A DNA stretch of 50,514 bases from Flavobacteriales bacterium (lineage in GTDB: Bacteria; Bacteroidota; Bacteroidia; NS11-12g; UBA955): assembly GCA_947463125.1 (NCBI GenBank), contig CANHQZ010000012.1, forward strand, positions 1 to 50,514. The letters are read 5' to 3'. Numbering within the stretch: the stretch's first letter is position 1; each line of letters begins with the position of its first letter. This document shows, one piece after another, positions 43,215 through 50,514 of this stretch. Made by a program: the position numbers and the translations under genes. Under the pieces are notes generated by a model that was given only the letters and a program-made list of their open reading frames with translations, searched no databases and was not told the DNA's origin.

Positions 43215-44045
43215 TTATCCTAACTGAATTCTTTTGAATTGTTTCACAGTCAAGCCGGATTCAACCTCGCCAAGCATTTTGCCAACGGTCTTGCTGTTGT
43301 CTTTAACAAATTCCTGGTTGAGAAGGGTGCTTTCCTTGTAGAATTTCTCAACCTTGCCTTGAGCAATCTTGTCCAGAATAGCTTCAGGCTTGCCTTCAGC
43401 ACGAGCCTGTTCACGGCCAATTTCCATTTCGCGGGCTACTACATCGGCAGAAACGTCAGCCTTGTTTACTGCAATAGGATTCATGGCAGCAATCTGCATA
43501 GCTACATCCTTACCTGCAGCTGTGTTGGCCTCAGATGGGGCATTGTTCAGTTCTACAAGCACACCAATACGGTTTGCGCCGTGAATGTATGAAACCACAT
43601 TTTCTCCTTTAACCAAGGCATATGCAGTCACATCAATCTTCTCACCGATTTTGGCAACTTCATCCATCAAACGACCAGCGATGGTTCCACCGCTGATGCT
43701 TAAATTTTTGAGGTCTTCAAGGGTGGCAGGCTCGGCATTCAAAGCAGCTTCAGCAATTTCTCTGGCAAAAGCTACAAATGCTTCATTTTTACCAACAAAA
43801 TCTGTTTCGCAAGTGAGTTTAATGGCGGCACCTTTTTTGGCATCGGCAGAAGTCACTGCAATTACAGCACCTTCAGAAGCTTCGCGGTCGGCCCGGTTGG
43901 CGGAAATTTTAGCTCCTTTTTTACGGAGATAATCCATGGCCGCTTCGAAATCACCATTGGTTTCGGTCAGGGCCTTTTTGCAATCCATGAGACCGGCTCC
44001 GGTCATTTGGCGCAATTTATTTACATCAGCAGCACTAATGCTCAT
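43215..44045 (-). CDS. tsf: Elongation factor Ts
   Basis: A 276-residue EF-Ts, the nucleotide-exchange factor for EF-Tu. The N-terminal UBA-like domain MTGAGLMDCKKAL and the core with TCETDFVGKNEAF are typical. It sits 47 bases after rpsB and likely shares its transcript, ending at the palindromic terminator before pyrH. Confidence 0.97.
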   Translation of the reverse strand: MSISAADVNKLRQMTGAGLMDCKKALTETNGDFEAAMDYLRKKGAKISANRADREASEGAVIAVTSADAKKGAAIKLTCETDFVGKNEAFVAFAREIAEAALNAEPATLEDLKNLSISGGTIAGRLMDEVAKIGEKIDVTAYALVKGENVVSYIHGANRIGVLVELNNAPSEANTAAGKDVAMQIAAMNPIAVNKADVSADVVAREMEIGREQARAEGKPEAILDKIAQGKVEKFYKESTLLNQEFVKDNSKTVGKMLGEVESGLTVKQFKRIQLG

Positions 44046-44092
44046 AGTTTTTTTATTAAAAGTTGAATGATGGTTACTAACTAAAATACGGA

Positions 44093-44836
44093 TCAGGCTT
44101 CGGAAGCTACTGCCTCTTTGTTCTCGGCATTATCTTCTTCAGGCTTCTCACGGCGACGCTCCTGCATACCCTCGATGATGGCATCGGCGAGTTCAGAAAC
44201 GATCAGGTTGATGCTTTTTGAAGCGTCATCATTTCCGGGAATGGCAAAATCTACTACAGTAGGATCTGAGTTTGTATCTACCAGACCAAAGCTGGGGATA
44301 CCCAGACGATGGCTCTCAGCAACTGCGATGTGCTCACGTTTCACGTCAATCATCAGGATAGCACCGGGAAGCTTGCTCATATCTTCAATACCACCCAACA
44401 TGCGGGACAGTTTTGCTTTCTCACGGTCCAGCATCAGACGCTCTTTTTTGTTGATACGCTCGAATGTGCCGTCAGTAGCCATTTTATCAATGTTCTGCAT
44501 GCGCTTGATGCTGCGGCGAACAGTCTGAAAATTGGTAAGCATACCACCCAGCCAGCGCTCGGTAACGTAGGGCATGTTGGCACGTCTGGCGTGTTCAGCC
44601 ACAATTTCCTGCGCCTGCTTTTTGGTAGCTACAAAAAGGATTCTGCGGCCCGACTTTGCGATATTGCGAATTGCGGCTTTTGCTTCTTCCAGTTTGGCTT
44701 CGGTTTTTTTCAAATCGATGATATGGATACCATTCTGCTCCATGAAAATATAGGGAGCCATTTTGGGATTCCACTTGCGGGTAAGGTGCCCGAAGTGTAC
44801 ACCGGCATCCAGAAGATCTTGTTGGGTATAGGCCAT
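44093..44836 (-). CDS. rpsB: 30S ribosomal protein uS2
   Basis: A 247-residue S2, with [20 protein letters not shown], the [14 protein letters not shown] block, and [14 protein letters not shown]. It binds the head of the 30S subunit and needs S1. Part of the ribosomal operon, nine bases downstream of rpsI; the acidic tail [15 protein letters not shown] is typical of Bacteroidota. Confidence 0.97.
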   Translation of the reverse strand: MAYTQQDLLDAGVHFGHLTRKWNPKMAPYIFMEQNGIHIIDLKKTEAKLEEAKAAIRNIAKSGRRILFVATKKQAQEIVAEHARRANMPYVTERWLGGMLTNFQTVRRSIKRMQNIDKMATDGTFERINKKERLMLDREKAKLSRMLGGIEDMSKLPGAILMIDVKREHIAVAESHRLGIPSFGLVDTNSDPTVVDFAIPGNDDASKSINLIVSELADAIIEGMQERRREKPEEDNAENKEAVASEA

Positions 44837-44845
44837 GATTTATTA

Positions 44846-45226
44846 TTAACGCTTAGAGAATTGGAAACGCTTACGGGCCTTTTTCTGACCGCTTTTCTTA
44901 CGTTCTACCACGCGTGAGTCACGGGTCATGAAACCGGCAGCTCTTAAAGCGGGTTTGAATTCGGCATTCAAATCGGTGAGTGCTTTGGCAATACCCAGAC
45001 GGATGGCTTCTGCCTGACCGCTGATACCACCACCACGCACATTCACGTTCACATCGAATTTGCCTTCGTTATCGGTCACCGATAATGGGCTCGAAATCGA
45101 AGTCCTGTGCCAGGGCAAAGGAAAATAGGATTCGAATTCGCGGTGATTAATGGTAATTTTACCGTTTCCTTCTTTGAGATAAACGCGGGCTACTGCCGCT
45201 TTTCTTCTTCCTGAGGTGTTTTGCAT
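44846..45226 (-). CDS. rpsI: 30S ribosomal protein uS9
   Basis: A 126-residue S9. It has GRRKAAVARVYLKEGNG, RGGGISGQAEAIRLGIAKAL, and the basic C-terminus KKARKRFQFSKR whose end reaches the P-site tRNA. It overlaps the operon with rplM, eight bases upstream. Confidence 0.97.
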   Translation of the reverse strand: MQNTSGRRKAAVARVYLKEGNGKITINHREFESYFPLPWHRTSISSPLSVTDNEGKFDVNVNVRGGGISGQAEAIRLGIAKALTDLNAEFKPALRAAGFMTRDSRVVERKKSGQKKARKRFQFSKR

Positions 45227-45234
45227 AATTTGGC

Positions 45235-45678
45235 TCAGATATCGAGTTTCAGATTTTCAGGTTTTTGTGCTTCATGAGGATGTTCGGTGCCTTCGTATAC
45301 GTACAGGTTGGTGAACAACCTGCTCGCCAGACGATTTTTGGGCAACATTCCTTTAACAGCCATTTCAATCAGCTTGGCAGGCTTCACATTCTTGGCAAGG
45401 GTAGAACGCTGTCCACCGGGAAACCCTGTGTGGCGCAGATATTCCTTCGTGCCCATCTTGTTGCCCGAGAGCTGAATTTTCTCGGCATTGATAACGATTA
45501 CATTATCTCCGCAGTCTACGTGCGGGGTAAAATCGGGTTTGTTTTTGCCGCGCAATACGAAGGCAATTCTTGATGCCATGCGGCCCAGATTTTGACCATC
45601 AGCGTCTACAACAAACCAGCGTTTGTTGACAGTAGCCTTGTTGGCCGATACAGTTTTGTAAGTACTTAACGGATTCAC
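45235..45678 (-). CDS. rplM: 50S ribosomal protein uL13
   Basis: A 147-residue L13 with WFVVDADGQNLGRMASRIA, PHVDCGDNVIVINAEKI, GMLPKNRL and the YEGTEHPHEAQKP end. It is the first gene of the operon L13-S9-S2-EF-Ts-PyrH. The GTG start at 45678 gives a family-standard N-terminus. A -7 box lies 30 bases upstream. Confidence 0.96.
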   Translation of the reverse strand: MNPLSTYKTVSANKATVNKRWFVVDADGQNLGRMASRIAFVLRGKNKPDFTPHVDCGDNVIVINAEKIQLSGNKMGTKEYLRHTGFPGGQRSTLAKNVKPAKLIEMAVKGMLPKNRLASRLFTNLYVYEGTEHPHEAQKPENLKLDI

Positions 45679-45708
45679 GTTGTGCGTTTCCTTTTATTTT
45701 TGGGGTTG

Positions 45709-45716
45709 CAAAAATA
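45709..45716 (-). promoter_or_regulatory. -7 promoter box TATTTTTG with -33 TTG
   Basis: Perfect minus-strand -7 box upstream of rplM, with a TTG about 20 bases further upstream, as expected for a Bacteroidota promoter; it should drive the ribosomal operon. Confidence 0.65.
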
Positions 45717-45821
45717 GCCAAAAACATTTGCTAAAACAAGTTATCCCCAACTTTTTTTAGCGAAGCATAAAATTAACACGAAAATCCGTGGGGCAAAGTC
45801 TGTTGATTGAGCCGGAAAATC

Positions 45822-46556
45822 CTACCAGTCTTCCTCGTCGGGCTGGTACGGACCGCGCAAAGCTCTTCTCAATCCTTCCACAAACTCCTTCACATCGCGG
45901 TCGGCTGCAAGCAAAAAGATATCGGTGTTTTGAAAGCCTTTTTTCACCCGCATGTAATATTCATGGTAGGTGCGAATCATTCTGGCCTCAGCGCCTCGCT
46001 CCACCTCTACATGCACAAAATTACCAAACTGATACTTAAACCGGCTTTCCTGGAAGCGAATCGCAAATCTGTACTCAAGTAACCCGGACTGCCTTTTATT
46101 GTAATCATTGGTCTGAATCACCATGGGAGTGGTAATCTTCATCACAATTTTATTGCCTACCACATTTTCGAGTACCCAGGTTTTATCTTTCATCTTTTCC
46201 TTGCCGAAACGCTTGGTGAGATAACGCATGGCCCGCCAGTACAAACTGTCAGCCCCGCAGGTTTCACAGTTTTCGTCTTCAACAACACCGGAGTAATAAA
46301 TAATCTCTCTGAGTGTATCGAAGGGTGGCATAAATCGCTTGTAAGGCACACGTGGCTTGATTTGCACATCCGACGATGGCTCAGATTCGCCCCATCCGCC
46401 ACCTGCCGGGGCAGTTGTATCAGCGGCAGTACTGTCTGTCCCTCCGGGACTTCTCCAGTCGGTTCCCCACGCTTGGGCAGAAAGGGCCTGAAAACAACCC
46501 ACCATGATTATACATACAGGCAGAATTGCCTTCTTAAAAGTACTTGTTTCTGTCAT
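45822..46556 (-). CDS. Secreted DUF4468-like protein
   Basis: A 244-residue exported protein from ATG 46556, with a signal peptide (VCIIMVGCFQALSAQ). After a Ser/Thr/Gly linker it has a compact domain (YYSGVVEDENCETCGADSLY, RAMRYLTKRFG, then VVGNKIVMKITTPM) resembling DUF4468 with its TBP-like fold. Bacteroidota genomes often encode these; their role is unknown. A purine-rich ribosome site (GGAGAAGGAAG) lies just upstream, the only strong one I noticed in the window. It ends with an acidic tail PYQPDEEDW. Confidence 0.65.
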   Translation of the reverse strand: MTETSTFKKAILPVCIIMVGCFQALSAQAWGTDWRSPGGTDSTAADTTAPAGGGWGESEPSSDVQIKPRVPYKRFMPPFDTLREIIYYSGVVEDENCETCGADSLYWRAMRYLTKRFGKEKMKDKTWVLENVVGNKIVMKITTPMVIQTNDYNKRQSGLLEYRFAIRFQESRFKYQFGNFVHVEVERGAEARMIRTYHEYYMRVKKGFQNTDIFLLAADRDVKEFVEGLRRALRGPYQPDEEDW

Positions 46557-46582
46557 GTTCTTCCTTCTCCGGTTCAAAAGAT

Positions 46583-46596
46583 ATGCCGAATTTTCG
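46583..46596. repeat. Small hairpin in the 5' leader
   Basis: GCCGAA/TTCGGC palindrome in the predicted 5' UTR of the DUF4468-like gene, between the -7 box and the ribosome site. Confidence 0.5.
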
Positions 46597-46600
46597 GCTG

Positions 46601-46608
46601 CGAATATA
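46601..46608 (-). promoter_or_regulatory. -7 promoter box TATATTCG
   Basis: TTCG variant on the minus strand, about 45 bases upstream of the DUF4468-like ATG at 46556. Confidence 0.45.
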
Positions 46609-46701
46609 CTTTCACTAAAAGTGATGTGAGGTTTTTACCTGAAGCTTTCTTTGTCCACATTGTCAGTTCTGTGCAATATAATAAACGTTCCGGAAGGTAA
46701 T

Positions 46702-47718
46702 TTATTGTGGCGTTTGAAATCTTCCTTTTGAAAAAATCGCAGGCTTGGGCCTGTTTTTTCTCCACGCAATTTGCTCGTCGAGAGGCAATTTTATAACAGA
46801 ACGGCATACTTCACTGCAACATCCTTCCAAAAGGGCGGCGCACTCCGGGCATTGAATAAACAGAATATGACAACCCGTATTGGCGCAGTTTACATGGGTA
46901 TCTGCGGGCTTTCCGCACTGATGACATGAAGCTATGATTTCATTGCTTACCCGCTCAGCAAGTCGCTGATCAAACACAAAATTCACCCCGTGAAATTTAT
47001 TGTCGAGGCCTTTTTCATTCACCTGGTTCACATAATGGATGATACCGCCTTTTAAATGATACACCTCGTTGAATCCATTGTGTTTCATCCAGGCACTGGC
47101 TTTTTCGCACCGTATGCCACCTGTACAATACATGAGAATGCGTTTGTCTTTCTCTTCCTCAAACTCATCAATTACACCCTGTAGCTCATCTCTGAATGTA
47201 TCTGCCTGAGGACACCGCGCATTTTCAAACCTGCCCACCTCACTTTCATAATGATTGCGCATATCGATAACCACGGTAGATGGATCAGCAAGTAACCGGT
47301 TCCACTTCTCCGCCTCCAGGTAATTTCCCGTATCGGCGGGGTTAAAAGTAGGATCGTCAATACCGTCTGCCACAATCTTGGGCCTTACTTTTATATCCAG
47401 CTTGTAAAAACCTATTTGCGACTCTTCTATGGCCGTATTCAACCTCACATCATGCAGAAAATCAACCTGGCGGATTGCCTTTTCAAAAGCGGCCATGCTT
47501 TCCGAAGGAAGGGCAATCTGGGCGTTGATACCCTCTTCGGCCACATAGATTCTGCCCACCACTTCAATTTCTTTAAGGGATACGTACAGGGAATCTCTGA
47601 AAAGCGAAGGATTATCTATGGGATGATAGCGGTAGAAGGAGATGGTGGTGTATGGCCTTTTATCGGCCAGCATACGCGCCTTCAGCTCCTCCCGATTCAC
47701 TCTGTTGTGCAATAACAT
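46702..47718 (-). CDS. trhO: tRNA uridine(34) hydroxylase TrhO (rhodanese family)
   Basis: A 338-residue TrhO. The catalytic Cys198 lies in MYCTGGIRCEKA, the rhodanese active-site loop; the N-terminal acylphosphatase-like domain has GRIYVAEEGINAQ. The C-terminus contains many cysteines (CHQCGKP, CPECAALL, GCCSEVC) likely to bind zinc. TrhO makes 5-hydroxyuridine at tRNA position 34, assisting wobble decoding. A -7 box 25 bases upstream of ATG 47718 is a perfect match. Confidence 0.9.
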   Translation of the reverse strand: MLLHNRVNREELKARMLADKRPYTTISFYRYHPIDNPSLFRDSLYVSLKEIEVVGRIYVAEEGINAQIALPSESMAAFEKAIRQVDFLHDVRLNTAIEESQIGFYKLDIKVRPKIVADGIDDPTFNPADTGNYLEAEKWNRLLADPSTVVIDMRNHYESEVGRFENARCPQADTFRDELQGVIDEFEEEKDKRILMYCTGGIRCEKASAWMKHNGFNEVYHLKGGIIHYVNQVNEKGLDNKFHGVNFVFDQRLAERVSNEIIASCHQCGKPADTHVNCANTGCHILFIQCPECAALLEGCCSEVCRSVIKLPLDEQIAWRKNRPKPAIFSKGRFQTPQ

Positions 47719-47743
47719 GGCCGGGGAAGATTTTAAAGCCTCA

Positions 47744-47751
47744 CAAAGTTA
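47744..47751 (-). promoter_or_regulatory. -7 promoter box TAACTTTG
   Basis: Perfect minus-strand -7 box, 25 bases before the trhO ATG. Confidence 0.6.
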
Positions 47752-47827
47752 CAACATACCTGCCACCCTTACCAACATTTGCGGCACAATAAATAAAACA
47801 ATAAAATCGTTTCAAAGGAAACACATT

Positions 47828-48667
47828 ATGAGATATCTATTTGTAACAGCATTATTCTTAGGCACATGGATAAACAGTTCGGGCGAATCCATTCAAAAAC
47901 TCATCGAAACCGGGAAAATTAAAGCCCTATTCAGATCATCGGGCGGGCATCAGGGCTATTGTATAGAAATGAAGGTGAAAAACCTCACTGCAAATACCGT
48001 TGCAATTGATGTGGAACCGGGACGGCGCCTGGAGGCAGATACTGCTTCAGACCAGGATATGCTGATTGTGAAAGACCAAACCATCACTCTGGCTGTGGGT
48101 CAGACATTTGTGGGCAAAGTATTTGCATTCTGCTGTCAGGCAAAAGACAAGTCACCGGCCAAAGGTCATTCATTCAAGGTTGGAGCAATGGCTTCCGCAG
48201 CTCTGGTAAAGCTGGCTCAGTTTATCAGCAAGAACAATTTCTCAAATCCGGCCGTACAAAACGCCATATGGGTGATTTCGGATAAACACAACCTGAGCAG
48301 TGTATATGAAGGCGACAAACAGGAAAATGCCGAATTGCGTCAGGTAACGGCAGAACTGGCCGGAATTAAACTTCCCTGGTACTACATCAGCTACAAGGCA
48401 CTGCCCGGCATGGTTTTTTCTGACAAGGCATCTACCCTGTCGGGTAATATTGAATACACGCTTTCCAACAATACCGCCGTGACCATTATTGTGAAAAACA
48501 CCAATGGCATGCTCATCAGAACCCTGATGGAAAACAAAGTCCAGCATCCCGGAAAGCAGGTGGTTCCGGTGTCTTTCCCGGTATCAGGGCTGAGCAAAGG
48601 CAAATACCAGATATGGGTGCTGGATGACAACACCAATATTGTTCATGGCCGGGAATTTGAACTTTAG
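47828..48667 (+). CDS. Secreted protein of unknown function with T9SS-like tail
   Basis: A 279-residue exported protein from ATG 47828 (signal peptide MRYLFVTALFLGTWINSS). The first part has GGHQGYCIEMKVKNLTANTVAI and a later FCCQAKDKSPAKGH, with closely spaced cysteines. The last 80 residues (ASTLSGNIEYTLSNNTAVTIIVKN ... GLSKGKYQIWVLDDNTN) resemble a T9SS type A sorting domain but lack the usual YPNP-type entry. I do not recognise the N-terminal domain. It converges on the GT39-like gene with a four-base overlap. Confidence 0.72.
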   Translation: MRYLFVTALFLGTWINSSGESIQKLIETGKIKALFRSSGGHQGYCIEMKVKNLTANTVAIDVEPGRRLEADTASDQDMLIVKDQTITLAVGQTFVGKVFAFCCQAKDKSPAKGHSFKVGAMASAALVKLAQFISKNNFSNPAVQNAIWVISDKHNLSSVYEGDKQENAELRQVTAELAGIKLPWYYISYKALPGMVFSDKASTLSGNIEYTLSNNTAVTIIVKNTNGMLIRTLMENKVQHPGKQVVPVSFPVSGLSKGKYQIWVLDDNTNIVHGREFEL

Positions 48668-50115
48668 TGCCTCCGTGCACTGTCCACCACCATTACCCAA
48701 ACCGGCATTTCGTCGGTTGGGTAGTGATGCTGCCGCATGAAATAACGCCTGTTTAACGAGTCCAGATGAGCCATGCTACTCACAATTACAGTATCGTAGG
48801 AATCATATTGGTAATCTTTACCAATCTTGAGGGCAAGGCCTTTATTCTTTAAAACAGCAGCATAGTACTTTTCTATGGGATAATACGCACCTACATGCCA
48901 TTTTGCCTGAAAAGGAAGCCTCCCGGATTGTTCAGCCTGATGAAGCACTTTGGCTGCGCTTACCCCCTCGGTATAGGTATTATGCCTGTAATTTTTATAA
49001 TAGCCAAGGACCATGATTCCTGCAATGAACAGGGACCAGTTCCAATGAAAAACGGGATTATTGTGCTCGGCCATGGGCAAAATCACGAGAAAAGCCATCA
49101 GCGGAATTGCGGGAGCCACATACCAGTATATGCGGGTAGCCGAAAAACTAATGATGACCACAAAAACCAAGATACCCAACAAAATCCTTAAGTACATTTT
49201 TGTGTGCGTATCCTTTTTTATGACAAAGCCGGCAAAAGCCAGCATTACGATAAATCCCATGAAATATTCCCTCCAGATCACATCAGCATAGTAAAACCAG
49301 CTGGTATGATGACCTTCATTGGGCCTGAGATAGCGGCCTGAAAACTCATTTTCAGCCACGGCCTGCCAATAACCGGGCGTAAGCCACTCGCGCATTCCGT
49401 AATAACCCATAACCACTGAAGCAGGAATGAGAAAGAAAATAATTATTCGCTTGTAATCCAATACAGCACGGGGTTTAATTGCATAACCCATAGTGAACCA
49501 TACAGGCAGCCACATGGCTGCGGCTACACCTTTGGTTAGCAGGGCAAGCGAAAACCATACTGCCATTGCTGTCAGCGATTTTCCACGGTTGGGATTTTCC
49601 AAAAAAATCAGCCATGATAATGTAGCCAGAAAAATAAACAGGGTAAGTATGGCATCATAATCGCCGGTTCTGGTTACGTGGTAGGTATTAAAACCTCCGC
49701 AGCCCAGCATTACCGCCACCCATGCGGCAGCGGTAGTGAAGCCGCTGCGCTTATGCAAATAGCGAAAACCTGCAAGAATCAGTATACAGCCTGCAACCGC
49801 AGAGGGCAGTCGTAATGCCAGCAATCCCGGCCCCAGCAATTTCATGCAGATCCATTGCAAGAGAACCAGTAAATGGGGTTTTGTATTCCAAAAATCAGGT
49901 ATTCCGTCATACGTAGTATACCAGAGATTGCCTGACTCCAGCATTTCAAGGGCATTGTTTGCCTGTCGGCTCTCATCCCAAAGATACATGGGTACGGCAT
50001 CCAGCCTGTAACAAATTACCCAAAAGGATAACAATAAAAGTAAAGCTACAGATACCTGCTCTGCAATATACCCGGCATCCTTACTTTTCGGCACCATAGG
50101 TCCGGGTGTATTCAT
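48664..50115 (-). CDS. GT39/ArnT-like integral membrane glycosyltransferase
   Basis: A 483-residue protein with about 11 transmembrane helices and a soluble C-terminus. The first periplasmic loop contains the acidic pair of this fold in MYLWDESRQANNALEM, and GDYDAILTLF lies after the third helix. The family includes protein-O-mannosyltransferases and lipid A aminoarabinose transferase, using polyprenyl-linked sugars; the acceptor here is unknown. Start ATG 50115 overlaps the preceding gene's stop, so the two are coupled. Confidence 0.85.
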   Translation of the reverse strand: MNTPGPMVPKSKDAGYIAEQVSVALLLLLSFWVICYRLDAVPMYLWDESRQANNALEMLESGNLWYTTYDGIPDFWNTKPHLLVLLQWICMKLLGPGLLALRLPSAVAGCILILAGFRYLHKRSGFTTAAAWVAVMLGCGGFNTYHVTRTGDYDAILTLFIFLATLSWLIFLENPNRGKSLTAMAVWFSLALLTKGVAAAMWLPVWFTMGYAIKPRAVLDYKRIIIFFLIPASVVMGYYGMREWLTPGYWQAVAENEFSGRYLRPNEGHHTSWFYYADVIWREYFMGFIVMLAFAGFVIKKDTHTKMYLRILLGILVFVVIISFSATRIYWYVAPAIPLMAFLVILPMAEHNNPVFHWNWSLFIAGIMVLGYYKNYRHNTYTEGVSAAKVLHQAEQSGRLPFQAKWHVGAYYPIEKYYAAVLKNKGLALKIGKDYQYDSYDTVIVSSMAHLDSLNRRYFMRQHHYPTDEMPVWVMVVDSARRH

Positions 50116-50514
50116 CAAGGCTCGGCAATCAGAATTCTGCCCGTAAACGACTGTTCATCAGATTGCATTCTGATAAAGTAAATACCTGCATTGACTTCGG
50201 CAGGAATGTTTATGCGGCCGTCAGAGGTCTGACCACCAAAGCAAACGGCACCCGACGCAGAATACACGGTGTAGTTATATTTTTTACCGACCGGAACTGA
50301 GACCTTCAAATCAGCACCTGCATTAACAGGAACAGGGTAAACCTTCACATCCGGCGACACATGTTGTTTTGTACCCACATGGCTAATCAGCACAGGGATA
50401 TCTGCCGTATCCCGGCATCCATTGCTGTTGCTGGCAACCACGAGTTTTACCGTGTAGTTGCCTTCCTGTGCATACTGATGCGTGCCGGGCAAACCGGTTG
50501 TTTTTGAACCGTCG
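50115..50514 (-). CDS. T9SS cargo protein, C-terminal part (5' end outside window)
   Basis: The 3' end of a longer gene, about 132 visible residues, open at the window edge. It has the end of a PKD-type domain (HQYAQEGNYTVKLVVA...RDTADIPV) and then a T9SS type A sorting domain (VKVYPVPVNAGADLKV ... VNAGIYFIRMQSDEQSFTGRILI). The mature function lies outside this window. It is coupled to the GT39-like gene. Confidence 0.85.
   Translation of the reverse strand, partial: DGSKTTGLPGTHQYAQEGNYTVKLVVASNSNGCRDTADIPVLISHVGTKQHVSPDVKVYPVPVNAGADLKVSVPVGKKYNYTVYSASGAVCFGGQTSDGRINIPAEVNAGIYFIRMQSDEQSFTGRILIAEP

Noticed and set aside
45822-46577. GldN assignment for the protein after trhO
   Set aside because: Its core does not show the GldN sequence features that I know; DUF4468-like is a better fit.
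1-50514. Search for tRNA, rRNA, transposons, phage, toxin-antitoxin or defence genes
   Set aside because: No supporting signature was seen by eye on either strand; a covariance-model and HMM search would be the decisive check.

Overview
The window is a gene-dense stretch of a Bacteroidota chromosome. The lineage call rests on several independent marks: secreted proteins with type IX secretion (T9SS) C-terminal sorting domains, DUF5686 and DUF4293 proteins, the gene order rplM-rpsI-rpsB-tsf-pyrH, DXS-pathway and menaquinone genes, few Shine-Dalgarno sites, and at least 19 copies of the Bacteroidota -7 promoter box (TAnnTTTG, or here often TAnnTTCG) just upstream of start codons. Base composition is moderate and even. 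I cannot resolve the order within the phylum. I see no prophage, transposase, integrase, CRISPR array, rRNA or tRNA gene, or recognisable defence system; this is mostly core chromosome with an interesting cell-envelope and secretion layer.

Layout. 1-6.4 kb: a sugar nucleotidyltransferase (cut by the window edge) and tilS on the minus strand, divergent from an LptA/OstA-like protein and a DUF5686 outer-membrane protein. 6.4-9.8 kb: a T9SS-exported repeat protein with a G8 tract before its sorting domain, a lipoprotein and the transglycosylase mtgA. 9.8-13.3 kb: efp (unusual tip loop), an agmatinase-family gene, a cysteine desulfurase, a PEGA-like lipoprotein and queD. 13.3-24.6 kb: an M14 peptidase and DUF4293 protein, a 1,726-residue T9SS subtilase, an orphan histidine kinase, a glycosyltransferase fusion and recR. 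24.7-32 kb: panD, two flippase-like membrane proteins bracketing the heptose-1-phosphate adenylyltransferase gene, a GT2 enzyme, a lamin-tail-domain protein and prmC. 32-36.7 kb: an AT-hook/winged-helix nucleoid-type protein beside a very AT-rich spacer, then dxs, and an operon of LON-domain protein, tsaB and a pabA/trpG glutaminase. 36.8-41.8 kb: thiolase, an unknown secreted protein, menF plus a hotdog thioesterase (menaquinone), a histidine phosphatase, a ferredoxin and rpsT. 41.8-45.7 kb: the ribosomal operon rplM-rpsI-rpsB-tsf-pyrH ending in a lipoprotein archaemetzincin where frr is usually found. 45.8-50.5 kb: a DUF4468-like secreted protein, trhO, an unknown secreted protein, a GT39-like enzyme and the 3' end of another T9SS cargo gene.

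How it fits together. Translation and RNA modification (tilS, efp, prmC, tsaB, trhO, ribosomal proteins), cofactor supply (panD, dxs, menF/thioesterase, queD) and envelope glycan or lipid assembly (nucleotidyltransferase, GT2 and GT39 enzymes, flippase-like proteins, heptose adenylyltransferase, LptA-like) are interleaved with exported proteins that need a T9SS encoded elsewhere. The most noteworthy patterns are extremely short predicted leaders (several genes look leaderless), a head-to-head gene pair whose promoters lie inside each other's coding sequence, the H1-like AT-hook protein, the exported archaemetzincin, the EF-P with Asn in place of the tip Lys, and the glycosyltransferase fused to a degenerate phosphoglycosyltransferase-like module.
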